64,000 bases of DNA from Opitutus sp. GAS368 (GCA_945866215.1 CAMBGQ010000002.1:1-64000); one strand, 5' to 3'; counted from the first letter of the stretch, positions 34,563 through 44,598 are shown. The notes: generated from the sequence alone by a model not told the origin. Translations and numbers: made by a program.

Positions 34563-35441
34563 ATGCGTTCTGCCGCCGCCACCGTCCTCCCCCTTTTTTC
34601 CGCCCTGGGCTACACCCTTGCCGCGATGGCCCTTAAGCGGGCCATGGACGGGGGGCATCCTTGGAGGGTCCTGTTCATCGTCAACCTGATCTCGGCTGTT
34701 CTGTTCCAGTCTTGGCTCTTTTATGGCGGGGCTCCCTTCACGCTCACGCATGTCACCCATGCGGTCATGGCCGGGACGGCCTTTTTCATCGGCCAGGTGC
34801 TCACGTTCGTCGCGATCAGCCGGGGCGATATCTCCATCGCGACGCCCGTGCTGGGTACCAAGGTGGTCTTCGTCGCGCTCCTGGTATTCCTCACTGGCGG
34901 GGAGGAGTTGGGTTGGAAACTCTGGGTGGCGACTTTCCTCACGACGCTGGCGTTGGCGCTCTTGGGCGGCGAATGGCAAGCCAACCGCGCGCGTCTGCTC
35001 GTCAGCGTCGGCTTCTCCGTCCTCGCTGCGCTGGCCTTCGCCGCGACCGATGTCATGCAGCAGCTGTGGGCGGGCGATCTCGGGTTCGGCCATTTCGGCC
35101 CGGTGATGTTCGCTACGGTCGGGTTACTTTCGTTCGCGTTGATTCCATTTTTCTCGGCGCCATTGCGGCAGATGCCCCGGCCGATGGTCATCTGGGCCTT
35201 CGGCGGCGGCCTACTGTTGGCCCTTCAGGCCATGGGCATCGCCTATTGCATCGCGGTCTACCACGAGGTGACCGTCACCAACGTCCTGTATAACACGCGC
35301 GGACTCTGGAGCGTGGCGCTGGTCTGGATCGTCGGGCATTGGTTCGCCAATTCCGAGAAGCAGGTCGGCGGTGCCATCATGACGCGCCGGCTCATCGGCG
35401 CCCTGATCTTGCTGGGCGCGGTCTACTTGAGCCTGAGCTGA
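34563..35441 (+). CDS. EamA/DMT-superfamily transporter-like membrane protein
   Basis: A 292-residue protein with about ten hydrophobic helices in two EamA-like halves (first half FSALGYTLAAMALKRAM to LALALLGG; second half VGFSVLAALAFAATDVM to LILLGAVYLSLS). Drug/metabolite exporters of this superfamily have ten spans and this length. The internal segment AISRGDISIATPVLGTKVVFVALL is characteristic. The substrate is unknown. The start at 34563 was chosen because earlier in-frame codons code for charged, non-conserved residues. It ends one base before the convergent panC stop. Confidence 0.8.
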   Translation: MRSAAATVLPLFSALGYTLAAMALKRAMDGGHPWRVLFIVNLISAVLFQSWLFYGGAPFTLTHVTHAVMAGTAFFIGQVLTFVAISRGDISIATPVLGTKVVFVALLVFLTGGEELGWKLWVATFLTTLALALLGGEWQANRARLLVSVGFSVLAALAFAATDVMQQLWAGDLGFGHFGPVMFATVGLLSFALIPFFSAPLRQMPRPMVIWAFGGGLLLALQAMGIAYCIAVYHEVTVTNVLYNTRGLWSVALVWIVGHWFANSEKQVGGAIMTRRLIGALILLGAVYLSLS

Positions 35442-36284
35442 TTAGAGGTCAGCGTTGTCGATCAGCCGCGTCGCGCCCAAGTGGCAGGCGATGGCAATCG
35501 CGCATGGCCGGCCTGCGGTCGACGTGACCGGTGCCATCGTTTCCAAATCGACGATGGCGCAATACTGCGGTTTCAGCGCGGGCTGGGCGGCCAGTACCGC
35601 CTGCGCCGTGGCCTGCAGGCGGGCGGCGTCGGTGACGCCGCTCCGGGCCAGTGCTTGCGCCGCCGTCAGCGCGGCGGGGATGGCCGTCGCCTGCGACAAC
35701 TCTTCGGTGGAGAGATAGCGATTGCGCGAGCTCATCGCCACGCCGTTAGGCTCACGGACGGTCTCGTGGGCGATAATCCGGACGGGCATGTGCAGGTCGC
35801 GGACCATGCGGCGAATCACCGCGAGCTGTTGGAGATCCTTGCGTCCGAAAACGGCGACATCCGCCTGCGCGGCGTTGAAGAGCATGGCGACCACCGTGGC
35901 AACTCCGCGGAAATGGCCCGGGCGGAATTCACCGCAGAGCTTGGCGGAGATACCTTCGACGTCCACCCAGGTCGAAGCGCCGGTGGGGTAGAAATCGGCC
36001 GCCGTCGGTGCGAAAATCAGGTCGGCGCCCGCGGCTTCGCAGCCGGCGCGATCTTCCGCGAAGGTGCGCGGGTATTTCGCAAAATCCTCGTTGGGGCCGA
36101 ACTGAGTCGGGTTGACGAAGATGGACACCACGACAAAGGCGGCCTCTTCCCTGGCCCGGCGAATCAGGCTGAGGTGGCCTTCATGCAGGCAGCCCATTGT
36201 CGGCACGAACCCGATGGCCTTGCCGGCCTGACGGGCCCGGGCGACCGCGGCGCGCAGTTCGGGGATGGTGTGGACGACCTCCAT
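35442..36284 (-). CDS. panC: pantothenate synthetase
   Basis: Condenses pantoate and beta-alanine with ATP to make pantothenate, the precursor of coenzyme A. The 280-residue protein has all family motifs: PTMGCLHEGHLSLI (about 28-41), IFVNPTQFGPNEDF (about 59-72), CGEFRPGHFRGVATVV, FGRKDLQQLAVI and MSSRNRYLS. The usual PTMGALHEGH has Cys in place of Ala. The length is normal. panB and panD are not in this window, so the pathway is split. It faces away from xylA across a 147-bp gap. Confidence 0.96.
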   Translation of the reverse strand: MEVVHTIPELRAAVARARQAGKAIGFVPTMGCLHEGHLSLIRRAREEAAFVVVSIFVNPTQFGPNEDFAKYPRTFAEDRAGCEAAGADLIFAPTAADFYPTGASTWVDVEGISAKLCGEFRPGHFRGVATVVAMLFNAAQADVAVFGRKDLQQLAVIRRMVRDLHMPVRIIAHETVREPNGVAMSSRNRYLSTEELSQATAIPAALTAAQALARSGVTDAARLQATAQAVLAAQPALKPQYCAIVDLETMAPVTSTAGRPCAIAIACHLGATRLIDNADL

Positions 36285-36431
36285 ACCGCCAACCTAGGCA
36301 GGTCCCGCCAAGGCGCAAGGCGCAGTTGTATGCGGACACCCAGCCTGTCGTTTTGTTCATAGGCCGACCCCATTCCTTTCTTGGCAGCATGGGGGCGGAC
36401 TCCAATGTCAGAAGCCTCCCTCCTATAAGTC

Positions 36432-37742
36432 ATGTCGCACTTCCCTAATGTCCCAGTCATCGAGTTCGAAGGATCGAAGTCCAAGAACCCGTTTGCCTTC
36501 AAACACTACAACCCGGACGAGAAGATCGGCGGGAAGAAGATGAAGGATCACATGCGCTTTGCCGCGGCCTACTGGCACGTGATGCGCAACAGCCTCTCCG
36601 ACCCGTTCGGCGCCGGTACCGCCCTCATGCCTTGGGATGATGGCTCCGATTCCCTCGACAACGCCCTCCGCCGCATCCCGGTCTTCTTCGAGTTCCTCCA
36701 GAAGTGCCAAATCGACTTCTACTGCTTCCACGACCGCGACATCTCTCCTGAAGGCAAGACCCTCACCGAGACGCATGCGAACCTCGACCGCATCACCAAA
36801 GAACTGAAGGCTTTTCAAAAGGGTACCGGCAAGAAGCTCCTCTGGGGCACGGCTTGTCTCTTCTCCCACCCCCGCTACGCGCAGGGCGCGGGCACCTCGC
36901 CCAATGCCGATGTGTTTGCCTACGGCGCCAGCCAGGTCCGTCACGCTCTCGAGGCCACCAAGGCCCTCGGCGGTGAAGGTTACGTCTTCTGGGGCGGCCG
37001 CGAAGGCTATGCCACGCTGATCAACACCGACATGAAGCGTGAGCTGGACCACCTCGCCGCGCTCCTGCACCTCGCCGTCGACCATGCGAAGAAGATCGGC
37101 TTCAAGGGCCAGTTCCTGATCGAGCCCAAGCCGCGCGAACCCTCGACCCACCAGTACGATTCCGATGCGGCCGCCTGCCTTAATTTCCTCCGCGAATACG
37201 GCCTACTGAAGCACTTCAAGCTGAACCTCGAGACCAACCACGCCACGCTCGCCGGTCACACGATGGAGCATGAGATGGAAGTCTCGATCGGCGCTAACGC
37301 CCTCGGCTCGGTCGATGCCAACCGCGGCGATACGCTCGTCGGCTGGGATACCGACCAGTTCCCGACCGACCTCTACCTCACGACGAACATCATGCTGCGC
37401 ATCCTCAAGATGGGCGGCTTGACCAAAGGCGGCCTTAACTTTGACGCCAAGCGTCGTCGCGAATCGCACGAGCCCGTCGACCTCTTCCATGCCCACATCG
37501 GTGGCATGGACGCCTTCGCCCGCGGCCTTAAAATCGCCCACGCGATCATCAAGGACGGCAAGATGGATAAGTTTGTTTCGAATCGCTACGCCTCCTGGGA
37601 CAGCGGTATCGGCAAGAAGGTCGAGTCCCGCAAGGTCACCCTCGCTCAGCTCGACGCCTACGCCCAGGGCATCAAGGCGCCGACGCTCGCGTCCGGCCGC
37701 CAGGAGATGCTCGAGAACCTGATCAACGAGTACATCCGCTGA
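36432..37742 (+). CDS. xylA: xylose isomerase
   Basis: Interconverts D-xylose and D-xylulose (and glucose/fructose). The 436-residue protein contains the metal and catalytic segments of the family: [12 protein letters not shown] (His/Asp, about 97-108), [15 protein letters not shown] (Glu, about 230-244), [17 protein letters not shown] (about 260-276) and [10 protein letters not shown]. The length matches class II enzymes. It is the first gene of a same-strand run (xylA-xylB-isomerase/epimerase-two Gfo/Idh/MocA genes), ending in a terminator at 42732. xylB starts 4 bp beyond its stop codon. The leader is C/T-rich with no Shine-Dalgarno sequence. Confidence 0.96.
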   Translation: MSHFPNVPVIEFEGSKSKNPFAFKHYNPDEKIGGKKMKDHMRFAAAYWHVMRNSLSDPFGAGTALMPWDDGSDSLDNALRRIPVFFEFLQKCQIDFYCFHDRDISPEGKTLTETHANLDRITKELKAFQKGTGKKLLWGTACLFSHPRYAQGAGTSPNADVFAYGASQVRHALEATKALGGEGYVFWGGREGYATLINTDMKRELDHLAALLHLAVDHAKKIGFKGQFLIEPKPREPSTHQYDSDAAACLNFLREYGLLKHFKLNLETNHATLAGHTMEHEMEVSIGANALGSVDANRGDTLVGWDTDQFPTDLYLTTNIMLRILKMGGLTKGGLNFDAKRRRESHEPVDLFHAHIGGMDAFARGLKIAHAIIKDGKMDKFVSNRYASWDSGIGKKVESRKVTLAQLDAYAQGIKAPTLASGRQEMLENLINEYIR

Positions 37743-37746
37743 GGCC

Positions 37747-39282
37747 ATGGCGATCGTCCTGGGTCTTGACCTGTCCACGCAGAGCGCAACAGCGCTCGTG
37801 CTGGATACGGCGAAAGGCACGACGGTCGCCCGCGCCCGTGCGGCGTTCGGCGCCGACTTCCCCGACCGCGGACATCCGGAAGGATTTATCCGCGGAGGGC
37901 AGGGGGGCGAAGTGCACGCCGATCCGCTCCTCTGGCTGGATGGTCTCGAGCTCGCGCTCGACCGCCTCGCCAAGCTGACCGATCTCTCGCAGGTCAACGC
38001 CGTCTCCGTCTCGGGTCAGCAGCACGGCAGCGTGTACCTTGCCGCCGGCTACGAAGCCGCGCTCGCCGATGGCAATCGTGCCACCTCGCTGTCCGCGAAG
38101 ATCTCGCCGGTCCTCTCTCGTCACTCCTCGCCAATCTGGATGGATTCATCCACCTCGACCGAATGCGCCGAAATCGCCGCCGCCCTCGGCGGTGATCAGG
38201 CCGTCTGCGACCTCACCGGCTCCGTGGCCACGCAGCGCTTCACCGGCCCGCAAATCCGCCGCTTCGCCAAGCTCGACCCCGCCGCCTGGGCCAAGACCAA
38301 GCGTGTCCACCTGGTTTCTTCCTTCTTTGCTTCGGTGCTCGCCGGCAAGGATGCCGCTATCGACACCGGTGACGGTGCGGGCATGAACCTGATGGATATT
38401 CGCAAGGGTGATTGGGCTCCGGCCGCGCTCGCCGCGACCGCGCCTGATCTCGCGGCCAAGCTTCCGCCCGTCCGCCCCGGTTCGACCGTCGCCGGCGGTA
38501 TCTCCGCTTACTTCGTCGCGCGTCACGGTTTCTCGCCGAAGTGCCAAGTCGTCATCGGCACCGGCGATAATCCTTCGAGCCTGGTCGGCATGGGCGCTTC
38601 GAAGCCCGGCAAGGTCGTCATCAGCCTCGGTACGAGCGACACACTCTTCGCCGCGATTGAAGGTATCCGTACCGACTCCGCTGGACTCGGTCACGCGTTC
38701 GGTAATCCGATGGGCGGCAGCATGAGCCTCATCTGCGTCCGCAACGGCTCGCTTGCGCGCGAAGCGATCCGCCGCGAATGCGGTCACGCCGACTGGCCTA
38801 CTTTCTCCGCCGCCGTCGACGCCACTACCGCCGCCGTTTCCGCCGTGCTCCCGATGGAGGAGCCCGAGATCACCCCGCGTCGTCCCGCCGGCCGTATCGC
38901 GCTCGGCCCCGCCGCCACTCAGGCGACGCTCCCGCGTGCCGCCGTCGAAGGTCAGGCCCTCAGCCTCCGTTATCATAGCCGCTGGGTCGGTACCGCGACC
39001 ACGCAGCTGCTGCTGACCGGCGGCGCTTCCGAGAACCCTTCCGTGGCCAAGATCTTCGCCGACGTCTTCGGTGCCCCGGTGCTCCGTCTGGCTGTCTCCG
39101 ACTCCGCTGCCTTGGGTGCCGCCCTGCGTGCCGCCGAGGGCGCCTGCGGGGCTAAGATGGCTGATCTGGAGCCTGTTTTCTGCGCCCCGGCCCCGGGTGT
39201 CGTCCAGCCGAACCCGGCCCTCCGGGCGGCCTACGACAAGCTTGAGGCCGAACTGGGCCAATCGCTGTCGCGTAAGGCATAA
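37747..39282 (+). CDS. xylB: xylulokinase (FGGY family)
   Basis: Phosphorylates D-xylulose to xylulose 5-phosphate for the pentose phosphate pathway. The 511-residue FGGY kinase opens VLGLDLSTQSATALVLD (ATP-binding phosphate 1) and has VSVSGQQHGSVYL, DSSTSTECAE (sugar binding), VVIGTGDNPSSLVGMG, KVVISLGTSDTLFA (phosphate 2) and LLTGGASENP (adenosine). The DSSTSTEC segment and the xylA neighbour make xylulose the likely substrate. It follows xylA by 4 bp, so they are almost certainly co-transcribed. Confidence 0.94.
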   Translation: MAIVLGLDLSTQSATALVLDTAKGTTVARARAAFGADFPDRGHPEGFIRGGQGGEVHADPLLWLDGLELALDRLAKLTDLSQVNAVSVSGQQHGSVYLAAGYEAALADGNRATSLSAKISPVLSRHSSPIWMDSSTSTECAEIAAALGGDQAVCDLTGSVATQRFTGPQIRRFAKLDPAAWAKTKRVHLVSSFFASVLAGKDAAIDTGDGAGMNLMDIRKGDWAPAALAATAPDLAAKLPPVRPGSTVAGGISAYFVARHGFSPKCQVVIGTGDNPSSLVGMGASKPGKVVISLGTSDTLFAAIEGIRTDSAGLGHAFGNPMGGSMSLICVRNGSLAREAIRRECGHADWPTFSAAVDATTAAVSAVLPMEEPEITPRRPAGRIALGPAATQATLPRAAVEGQALSLRYHSRWVGTATTQLLLTGGASENPSVAKIFADVFGAPVLRLAVSDSAALGAALRAAEGACGAKMADLEPVFCAPAPGVVQPNPALRAAYDKLEAELGQSLSRKA

Positions 39283-39358
39283 ATTGGCGTCTGTGAGCAT
39301 TGCCCACTTGAACAAAGTGGGGTGATTGGCTGACAGTGGGGACTCACCCCTACTCACC

Positions 39359-40420
39359 ATGTCACAGCGCCCTGTTACCCTCTTCACCGGCCAGTGGGCC
39401 GACCTTAAAATCGCCGAGCTTCTCCCCAAGGTCAAAGCCATGGGCTACGAAGGCGTCGAGCTCGCCTGCTGGGGCGACCACTTCGATGTCGTCCGTGCCG
39501 TCAACGAGCCGGGCTACGTCGAATCTATCTGGAAACTCCTCGCGCAGCACGACCTCGGCTGCTGGGCGATCTCCTCGCACCTCGTCGGCCAGGCTACCTG
39601 CGACAACATCGACGAACGCCACCAGTGTATCCTGCCCGCGCACGTCTGGGGTGATGGTAACCCAGAAGGCGTCCGCCAGCGTGCTTGCGCCGAGATGGCC
39701 TTGACCGCCCAGGCCGCTCGCAAATTCTTCGACGCCGGCAAGTCGACTATGGCCAACAAGTCGAAGGGTTCCGGTAAGACCGTCGTCAACGGCTTCACGG
39801 GTTCTTCCATCTGGCACGCGATCTACGCCTTCCCGCCCACCAACCAGGCCTATCTGCAGAAGGGTTACGACGACTTCGCCAAGCGCTGGAAGCCCATCCT
39901 CGAGGTCTTCGAGAAGAACGACGTCTATTTCGGCCTCGAAGTGCACCCGACCGAAATCGCCTTCGACATCGCCTCCGCCCAGCGCGCGCTCGACGCCGTC
40001 GGTAACCACAAGCGTTTCGGCTTCAACTACGACCCGAGCCACCTCGGCTACCAGGGCGTCGACTACGTGAAGTTCATCCGCACCTTCGGCAAGCAGATCC
40101 ACCACGCCCATATGAAGGACGTCTGGTGGGGTCACGGCGATGGCACCGTCGGCGTGTTCGGTGGCCACACCGATTTCTGTGACCCTCGTCGCGCTTGGGA
40201 TTTCCGTTCCGTCGGCCGCGGCGACATCAAGTTCGAGGACGTCATCGTCGCCCTCAATGACGTCGGTTACGCCGGCCCGCTCTCCGTCGAGTGGGAAGAC
40301 GGCCGCATGGATCGCTTCTTCGGCGCCGCCGAGTCGGCCGCGTACGTCAAGAAGCTCGACTTCCCGAGCAACAAGGTCGCGTTCGATGCGGCCTTCGACA
40401 AGTCCGCTCAGGGCAAGTAA
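39359..40420 (+). CDS. sugar phosphate isomerase/epimerase family TIM-barrel protein
   Basis: A 353-residue AP-endonuclease-2-like TIM barrel. The metal-binding segments are in order: [12 protein letters not shown] (Glu, His), [15 protein letters not shown] (Asp, His), [10 protein letters not shown] (His, Asp) and [11 protein letters not shown] (Glu), the signature of xylose isomerase-like sugar isomerases/epimerases (PF01261). It is longer than the usual 260-300 residues, with an insertion in the first half (about 85-160). It probably epimerises or isomerises a sugar or keto-sugar made by the neighbouring oxidoreductases. ATG 39359 was chosen because [16 protein letters not shown] matches the family start; an in-frame ATG at 39326 adds no conserved residues. 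Confidence 0.88.
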   Translation: MSQRPVTLFTGQWADLKIAELLPKVKAMGYEGVELACWGDHFDVVRAVNEPGYVESIWKLLAQHDLGCWAISSHLVGQATCDNIDERHQCILPAHVWGDGNPEGVRQRACAEMALTAQAARKFFDAGKSTMANKSKGSGKTVVNGFTGSSIWHAIYAFPPTNQAYLQKGYDDFAKRWKPILEVFEKNDVYFGLEVHPTEIAFDIASAQRALDAVGNHKRFGFNYDPSHLGYQGVDYVKFIRTFGKQIHHAHMKDVWWGHGDGTVGVFGGHTDFCDPRRAWDFRSVGRGDIKFEDVIVALNDVGYAGPLSVEWEDGRMDRFFGAAESAAYVKKLDFPSNKVAFDAAFDKSAQGK

Positions 40421-40444
40421 TCACCTCTCAACCGAACACATCTC

Positions 40445-41527
40445 ATGGCAACCAAAGTAGGCGTCATTGGAGCAGGTGGTATGCTCCAGTACCACGCCGC
40501 TGGCTTCAAGCAGGCCGGCGCAGAAATCATCGCCGTCGCGGATCCCGCACCGGGCGCCGCCCAGAAGGCCGCCACGAAGTGGGGCATTCCGAATGCTTAC
40601 GAGTCCGTCGACGCCATGCTCGCGGCCCACAAGGACCTCGACGCCGTCAGCGTCATTGTCCCGAACAAGTTTCACGCCGCGCTCGCCATCCAGTGTCTTA
40701 ACGCAGGTAAGCACGTGTTCTGCGAGAAGCCCCCGGCGCTCAGCGCTCCCGAGGTCCTCGAGATCACCGCCGCTTCCAAGAAGTCGGGTAAGCACGTGAT
40801 GTTCAATTTCAACAACCGCGCCCGCCCTGAGTCGCAGGCGATGATCAAGTACGTCGAGCAAGGCCTGGTCGGTAAGATTAACTCCGCCCAGGCGAAGTGG
40901 ATCCGTCGCACCGGCATCCCGGGCTTCGGCGGCTGGTTCACCACGAAGGAGCTCTCTGGCGGCGGTCCACTCATCGACCTGCTGCACATGGTCGACCTCG
41001 CGATGTATCTCATGGGTTACCCTGAGCCGGCGCACGTGCTTGGCCAGACCTTCAACGACTTTATCGAAGACAAGTCCTTCAAGGGTCCGTGGGGCATTCC
41101 GGATCGCGTCGGGGGCGTCACCGACGTCGAGAACGCCGCGCACGGCTTCGTGACCTTCAAGACCGGCCAGGTGCTGACCCTGCAGGTCTCCTGGGCCGAG
41201 ATGATCAAGCGCGAGGAAGTCTCCGTCGTCTTCCAGGGCACCAAGGCCGGCGGCAAGGTTGAGCGCCTCTTCGGCATCGACGGCCTCGACAACACCGCGA
41301 TCGATACCTGCGAACTCTACGTCCAGGAAAACGGTAACAGCGTCAACCGCTCCATCGTCACGCCCGCATGCGAAGACATGGGCCGCATCGCTTCCGCCGC
41401 GAACTTTATCGAGGCCATCGAAGGCCGCGCGAAGCCGCTGAATACCCCTGAGCAGGCTTACCGCCTGATGCAGGTCATCGACGCCATCTACGCCTCGGCG
41501 AAGTCCGGCAAGCCCGTCTCCCTCTGA
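40445..41527 (+). CDS. Gfo/Idh/MocA family oxidoreductase
   Basis: A 360-residue NAD(P)-dependent sugar oxidoreductase. The Rossmann motif VGVIGAGGMLQYHAAG is at 5-20, the family marker EKP is in VFCEKPPALS (about 95-104), and the central strand contains GGGPLIDLLHMVDLAMYLMG (about 173-192), with Asp/His for catalysis. It carries no signal peptide, so is cytoplasmic. It lies in tandem with a second member of the family (11 bp gap) and 24 bp after the isomerase/epimerase gene. Such pairs act in oxidation and reduction of sugars at C1-C3 in PVC bacteria; the specific substrate is unknown. Confidence 0.92.
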   Translation: MATKVGVIGAGGMLQYHAAGFKQAGAEIIAVADPAPGAAQKAATKWGIPNAYESVDAMLAAHKDLDAVSVIVPNKFHAALAIQCLNAGKHVFCEKPPALSAPEVLEITAASKKSGKHVMFNFNNRARPESQAMIKYVEQGLVGKINSAQAKWIRRTGIPGFGGWFTTKELSGGGPLIDLLHMVDLAMYLMGYPEPAHVLGQTFNDFIEDKSFKGPWGIPDRVGGVTDVENAAHGFVTFKTGQVLTLQVSWAEMIKREEVSVVFQGTKAGGKVERLFGIDGLDNTAIDTCELYVQENGNSVNRSIVTPACEDMGRIASAANFIEAIEGRAKPLNTPEQAYRLMQVIDAIYASAKSGKPVSL

Positions 41528-41538
41528 TTACTACACCT

Positions 41539-42708
41539 ATGGCATCCCTTAATCGTAAACTCCGCATGGGCATGGTCGGCGGCGGTCGCGGCGCCTTCAT
41601 CGGCGGCGTGCATCGCATGGCCGCAGCCCTCGACGGCAAGATCGACCTCGTCGCTGGCGCGTTCTCCTCGGACCCCGAAAAGTCCCGCCTCTCCGGCCAG
41701 GATCTCTGCCTCGATCCCGCCCGCGTGTACGCTTCGTACGCCGAGATGGCTAAGGCCGAGGCCAAGCGCCCGCTCGGCGACCGCATCGACTTCGTGTCAA
41801 TCGTCGCGCGTAATGACCTGCACTACTCCGTGGCTAAGGCCTTCCTCGAAGCCGGTATCCATGTCATCTGCGAGAAGCCCCTCGCGTTTTCCCACGCTCA
41901 GGGCAAGAAGCTCCGCGCCATCGTCAAGAAGAGCGGCCTGATCTTTGCGCTGCTGCATAACTACACCGGCTACCCGATGGTCAAGGAAGCCCGCGATTTC
42001 GTGGCCGCCGGTAAGCTCGGCAAAATCAACAAGGTCCTGGTCGAATACCCGCAGGGCTACGCCATTGGCGCCCTGCAGTCCGGCCAAATCCAGAAGATCG
42101 CCAACTGGCGGATGGACCCGAACTGCTCCGGCGTCTCGAACTGCGTTGGCGACATCGGCACGCACGCCGAAAACCTCGTCCATTACGTCACTGGCCTCGA
42201 GATCAAGGAAATCGCCGCCGACCTCAGCACCTACATCCCCGGACGCCTGCTTGACGATGACGCCAACATGCTCGTCCGCTACAAAGGCGGCGCCAAGGGC
42301 GTCCTGCACGCCTCGCAGATCTCCACTGGCGACGAGAATAATCTCAACCTCCGCGTCTACGGCACCCTGGCTTCGCTCGAGTGGCATCAGGAGCATCCGA
42401 ATGAGCTGATTGTGAAGTATCTCGACCAGCCCCGCCAAACGCATCGACGTGGCAACTCTTACAACGGCGCTGCCTGTAAGAAGTATAGCCGTACGCCTTT
42501 TGGCCACCCCGAAGCGTTCATCGAAGCGTTTGCGAATATCTATCGCGCTGCCGCGGAAGCCATCACCGACCGCCTCGAAGGCCGCAAGGCTCCAAAGGCT
42601 GGCTACGACTTCCCGTCGATCGATGACGGCGTCACCGGCATGGCCTTCATCGAGGCCGCGGTGAAGTCTTCCAAGGGCAACGCCCGCTGGACCAAGCTCG
42701 CCGACTAA
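41539..42708 (+). CDS. Gfo/Idh/MocA family oxidoreductase
   Basis: A 389-residue cytoplasmic oxidoreductase. The nucleotide-binding motif is MGMVGGGRGAFIGGVHRMAAA (about 12-32), the EKP marker is in VICEKPLAFSHA, and GVSNCVGDIGTHAENLVHYVTG supplies the catalytic-region Asp/His. The N-terminal motif GGGRGAFIG is distinct from the neighbour's GAGGMLQY, so the two are old paralogues rather than a recent duplication. It is the last gene of the xyl-containing operon and is followed by a terminator. Confidence 0.92.
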   Translation: MASLNRKLRMGMVGGGRGAFIGGVHRMAAALDGKIDLVAGAFSSDPEKSRLSGQDLCLDPARVYASYAEMAKAEAKRPLGDRIDFVSIVARNDLHYSVAKAFLEAGIHVICEKPLAFSHAQGKKLRAIVKKSGLIFALLHNYTGYPMVKEARDFVAAGKLGKINKVLVEYPQGYAIGALQSGQIQKIANWRMDPNCSGVSNCVGDIGTHAENLVHYVTGLEIKEIAADLSTYIPGRLLDDDANMLVRYKGGAKGVLHASQISTGDENNLNLRVYGTLASLEWHQEHPNELIVKYLDQPRQTHRRGNSYNGAACKKYSRTPFGHPEAFIEAFANIYRAAAEAITDRLEGRKAPKAGYDFPSIDDGVTGMAFIEAAVKSSKGNARWTKLAD

Positions 42709-42731
42709 GGCGTCCGCCGGTCCGTCACGAA

Positions 42732-42760
42732 GGCCCCGGAATCCGGGGCCTTTTTATTTA
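42732..42760 (+). terminator. Rho-independent terminator of the sugar operon
   Basis: Perfect 8-bp stem GGCCCCGG-AAT-CCGGGGCC (42732-42750), then TTTTTATTTA. It closes the xylA-to-oxidoreductase run and overlaps the tspO stop region of the opposite strand. Confidence 0.9.
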
Positions 42761-43257
42761 TTCAACCACCAGATGCTCGCGTTGAGCACGGTGGCGAAGC
42801 TGACCCAGAGCAGGTGCGGAAGTTGGAGTAGGGCGGCGACGCGATGTTGCGGCCAGAGCTGGCGAATCCAGAGGATAAGCAGGATGAGGTAGCCGAGGAT
42901 ATCAATCAGCGCGAGGGCGGGCTGGTGCAGCCCGAAGAAGAGCTGCGACCAAAGGGCGTTCACCAGCACGATGATGAAGAACGTCCGCCGGGCCAGTCGG
43001 TCGCCCCAGGCGGCGTTGGCGGTTAAGGCCATGAGGACGTAGAGCGTCGACCAGACCGGGCCGAAGATCCAGCTGGGCGGGTTGAAGGAGGGCTTTGCCA
43101 GGCCGACATACCAACCCTTGATTTCGGGCAGCGTGGCGGCGGAGCCGACGGCGCCGATGGCCAGGCACAGGAAGAGCAGGCCGCAGAGGCGCCAGACCGG
43201 ACGAGTGCTGGTCCTGTCCCGCCGTTCGCGGGCCAGGTCTTCGAGGCTGGGTTCCAT
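42754..43257 (-). CDS. TspO/MBR family protein
   Basis: A 167-residue five-helix membrane protein, the bacterial relative of the mitochondrial translocator (peripheral benzodiazepine receptor). The characteristic sequence is WYVGLAKPSFNPPSWIFGPVWSTLYVLMAL (about 50-79), with ALWSQLFFGL and LPHLLWVSFATVLNASIWWLN at the end. TspO proteins bind porphyrins and act in tetrapyrrole/stress regulation. No porphyrin or pigment operon adjoins it, though two CrtI-like flavoenzymes occur elsewhere in the window. The stop overlaps the terminator of the opposite operon. Confidence 0.93.
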   Translation of the reverse strand: MEPSLEDLARERRDRTSTRPVWRLCGLLFLCLAIGAVGSAATLPEIKGWYVGLAKPSFNPPSWIFGPVWSTLYVLMALTANAAWGDRLARRTFFIIVLVNALWSQLFFGLHQPALALIDILGYLILLILWIRQLWPQHRVAALLQLPHLLWVSFATVLNASIWWLNK

Positions 43258-43353
43258 GGGGGCATTTTTATCGTCGATTCACGGCTGGCAAGCCCACGGA
43301 CGGAGTCCGCTTGCCATCCGCCCCGTTGCCCCTCTTTTTAAGGCCTTATCACT

Positions 43354-44598
43354 ATGTCCGACTCTTACATCCAGCAGCTTTTCGCCGAACGCATCGGCGG
43401 CGTCAATTACGGCAAGTCGACCGCCATCTATAAGTTCGAGAAGATTAAGCGCGCCAAGGCTGCCGCCAAGCAGGCCAAGCCGGGCGTCGCCCTGATCGAC
43501 CTCGGCGTCGGCGAACCCGATGAGATGGCCTTCCCGATGGTCGTGAAGGCGCTGCAGACCGAAGCCGCTAAGCCTGAGAACCGCGGCTACTCAGACAACG
43601 GTGGCACGGACTTCAAACAGGCCGCCGCCCGCTACCTGCAGAACCTCTTCGGAGTGACCGTCGACCCGGAGACCGAAATCCTCCATTCGATTGGCTCGAA
43701 GGCCGCGCTATCCATCCTGCCGGGCTGCCTGATCAATCCCGGCGATTATGTCCTCATGACTACTCCGGGTTACCCGGTGTTCGGTACCCACGCTAAGTAT
43801 TACGGAGGCCTCGTTCATAACCTGAAGCTGACCGCCGAAAACCATTTCCTCCCCGACCTGAAGTCGATCCCCGCCGACGTCCTGGCCAAGGCCAAGGTGC
43901 TGGTGCTCAACTTTCCGAATAACCCGACCGGCGCCTGCGCCACGCGCAAGTTCTACGAGGAGGTCGTTGCCTTCGCCAAGCAGCACAACCTCGTCGTGAT
44001 CCAGGACGCCGCCTATGGCTCGCTGCACTTCGGTGCCGAGCAGCTGTCGATTCTACAGGTCCCGGGCGCGAAGGACGTCGCCCTCGAACTGCACACGCTC
44101 TCCAAGAGCCACAACATGACCGGCTGGCGCATCGGCTTCGTCGCCGGCAATGCGTTGCTCGTCCGCGCCTACGGCGACGTGAAGGACAATTCCGACTCCG
44201 GCCAGTTCCTCGGCATCCAGAAGGCCGGCGCCGCCGGTCTCGACGATGTCTCCATCCCGAAGGCCATCTCCGCCAAGTATTCCCGCCGCATGGACAAGCT
44301 CGTCGGCGTGCTCGCCAAGCTCGGCTTCCAGGTGCGCAAGCCTGGTGCTGGTTTCTTCCTCTACATGCCCGCCCCGAAGTCGGCCACCGGCCCGTCCGGC
44401 TCGGTGAGCTTCGATTCCGGCGAAGCCTTCTCGCAGTGGATGATCACCGAGCACCTCATCTCCACCGTTCCGTGGGATGATTGCGGCGCATTCGTCCGCT
44501 TCTCCGTGACTTTCGTTTCCGACAAGGGCGAGGCCGGCGAAGGCGAAGTCATCGCTGAGGTCGAACGCCGCCTCTCGGCTTGGAAATTCAGCTTCTGA
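43354..44598 (+). CDS. dapL: LL-diaminopimelate aminotransferase (DapL-like)
   Basis: Converts tetrahydrodipicolinate directly to LL-diaminopimelate, a short lysine/peptidoglycan route known from plants, Chlamydiae and Verrucomicrobiota. The 414-residue class I/II PLP enzyme shows ALIDLGVGEPDEMAFP near the start, GYSDNGGTDFKQAAARY, FNFPNNPTGA-type motif (LNFPNNPTGAC), the active-site Lys251 in LSKSHNMTGWR, and a C-terminal Arg in FVRFSVTF. It fits the DapL family better than aspartate aminotransferase because of YGKSTAIYKF and the GCLINPGDYVL context. Tandem dap genes are absent. The leader is C/T-rich with no Shine-Dalgarno sequence. Confidence 0.85.
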   Translation: MSDSYIQQLFAERIGGVNYGKSTAIYKFEKIKRAKAAAKQAKPGVALIDLGVGEPDEMAFPMVVKALQTEAAKPENRGYSDNGGTDFKQAAARYLQNLFGVTVDPETEILHSIGSKAALSILPGCLINPGDYVLMTTPGYPVFGTHAKYYGGLVHNLKLTAENHFLPDLKSIPADVLAKAKVLVLNFPNNPTGACATRKFYEEVVAFAKQHNLVVIQDAAYGSLHFGAEQLSILQVPGAKDVALELHTLSKSHNMTGWRIGFVAGNALLVRAYGDVKDNSDSGQFLGIQKAGAAGLDDVSIPKAISAKYSRRMDKLVGVLAKLGFQVRKPGAGFFLYMPAPKSATGPSGSVSFDSGEAFSQWMITEHLISTVPWDDCGAFVRFSVTFVSDKGEAGEGEVIAEVERRLSAWKFSF

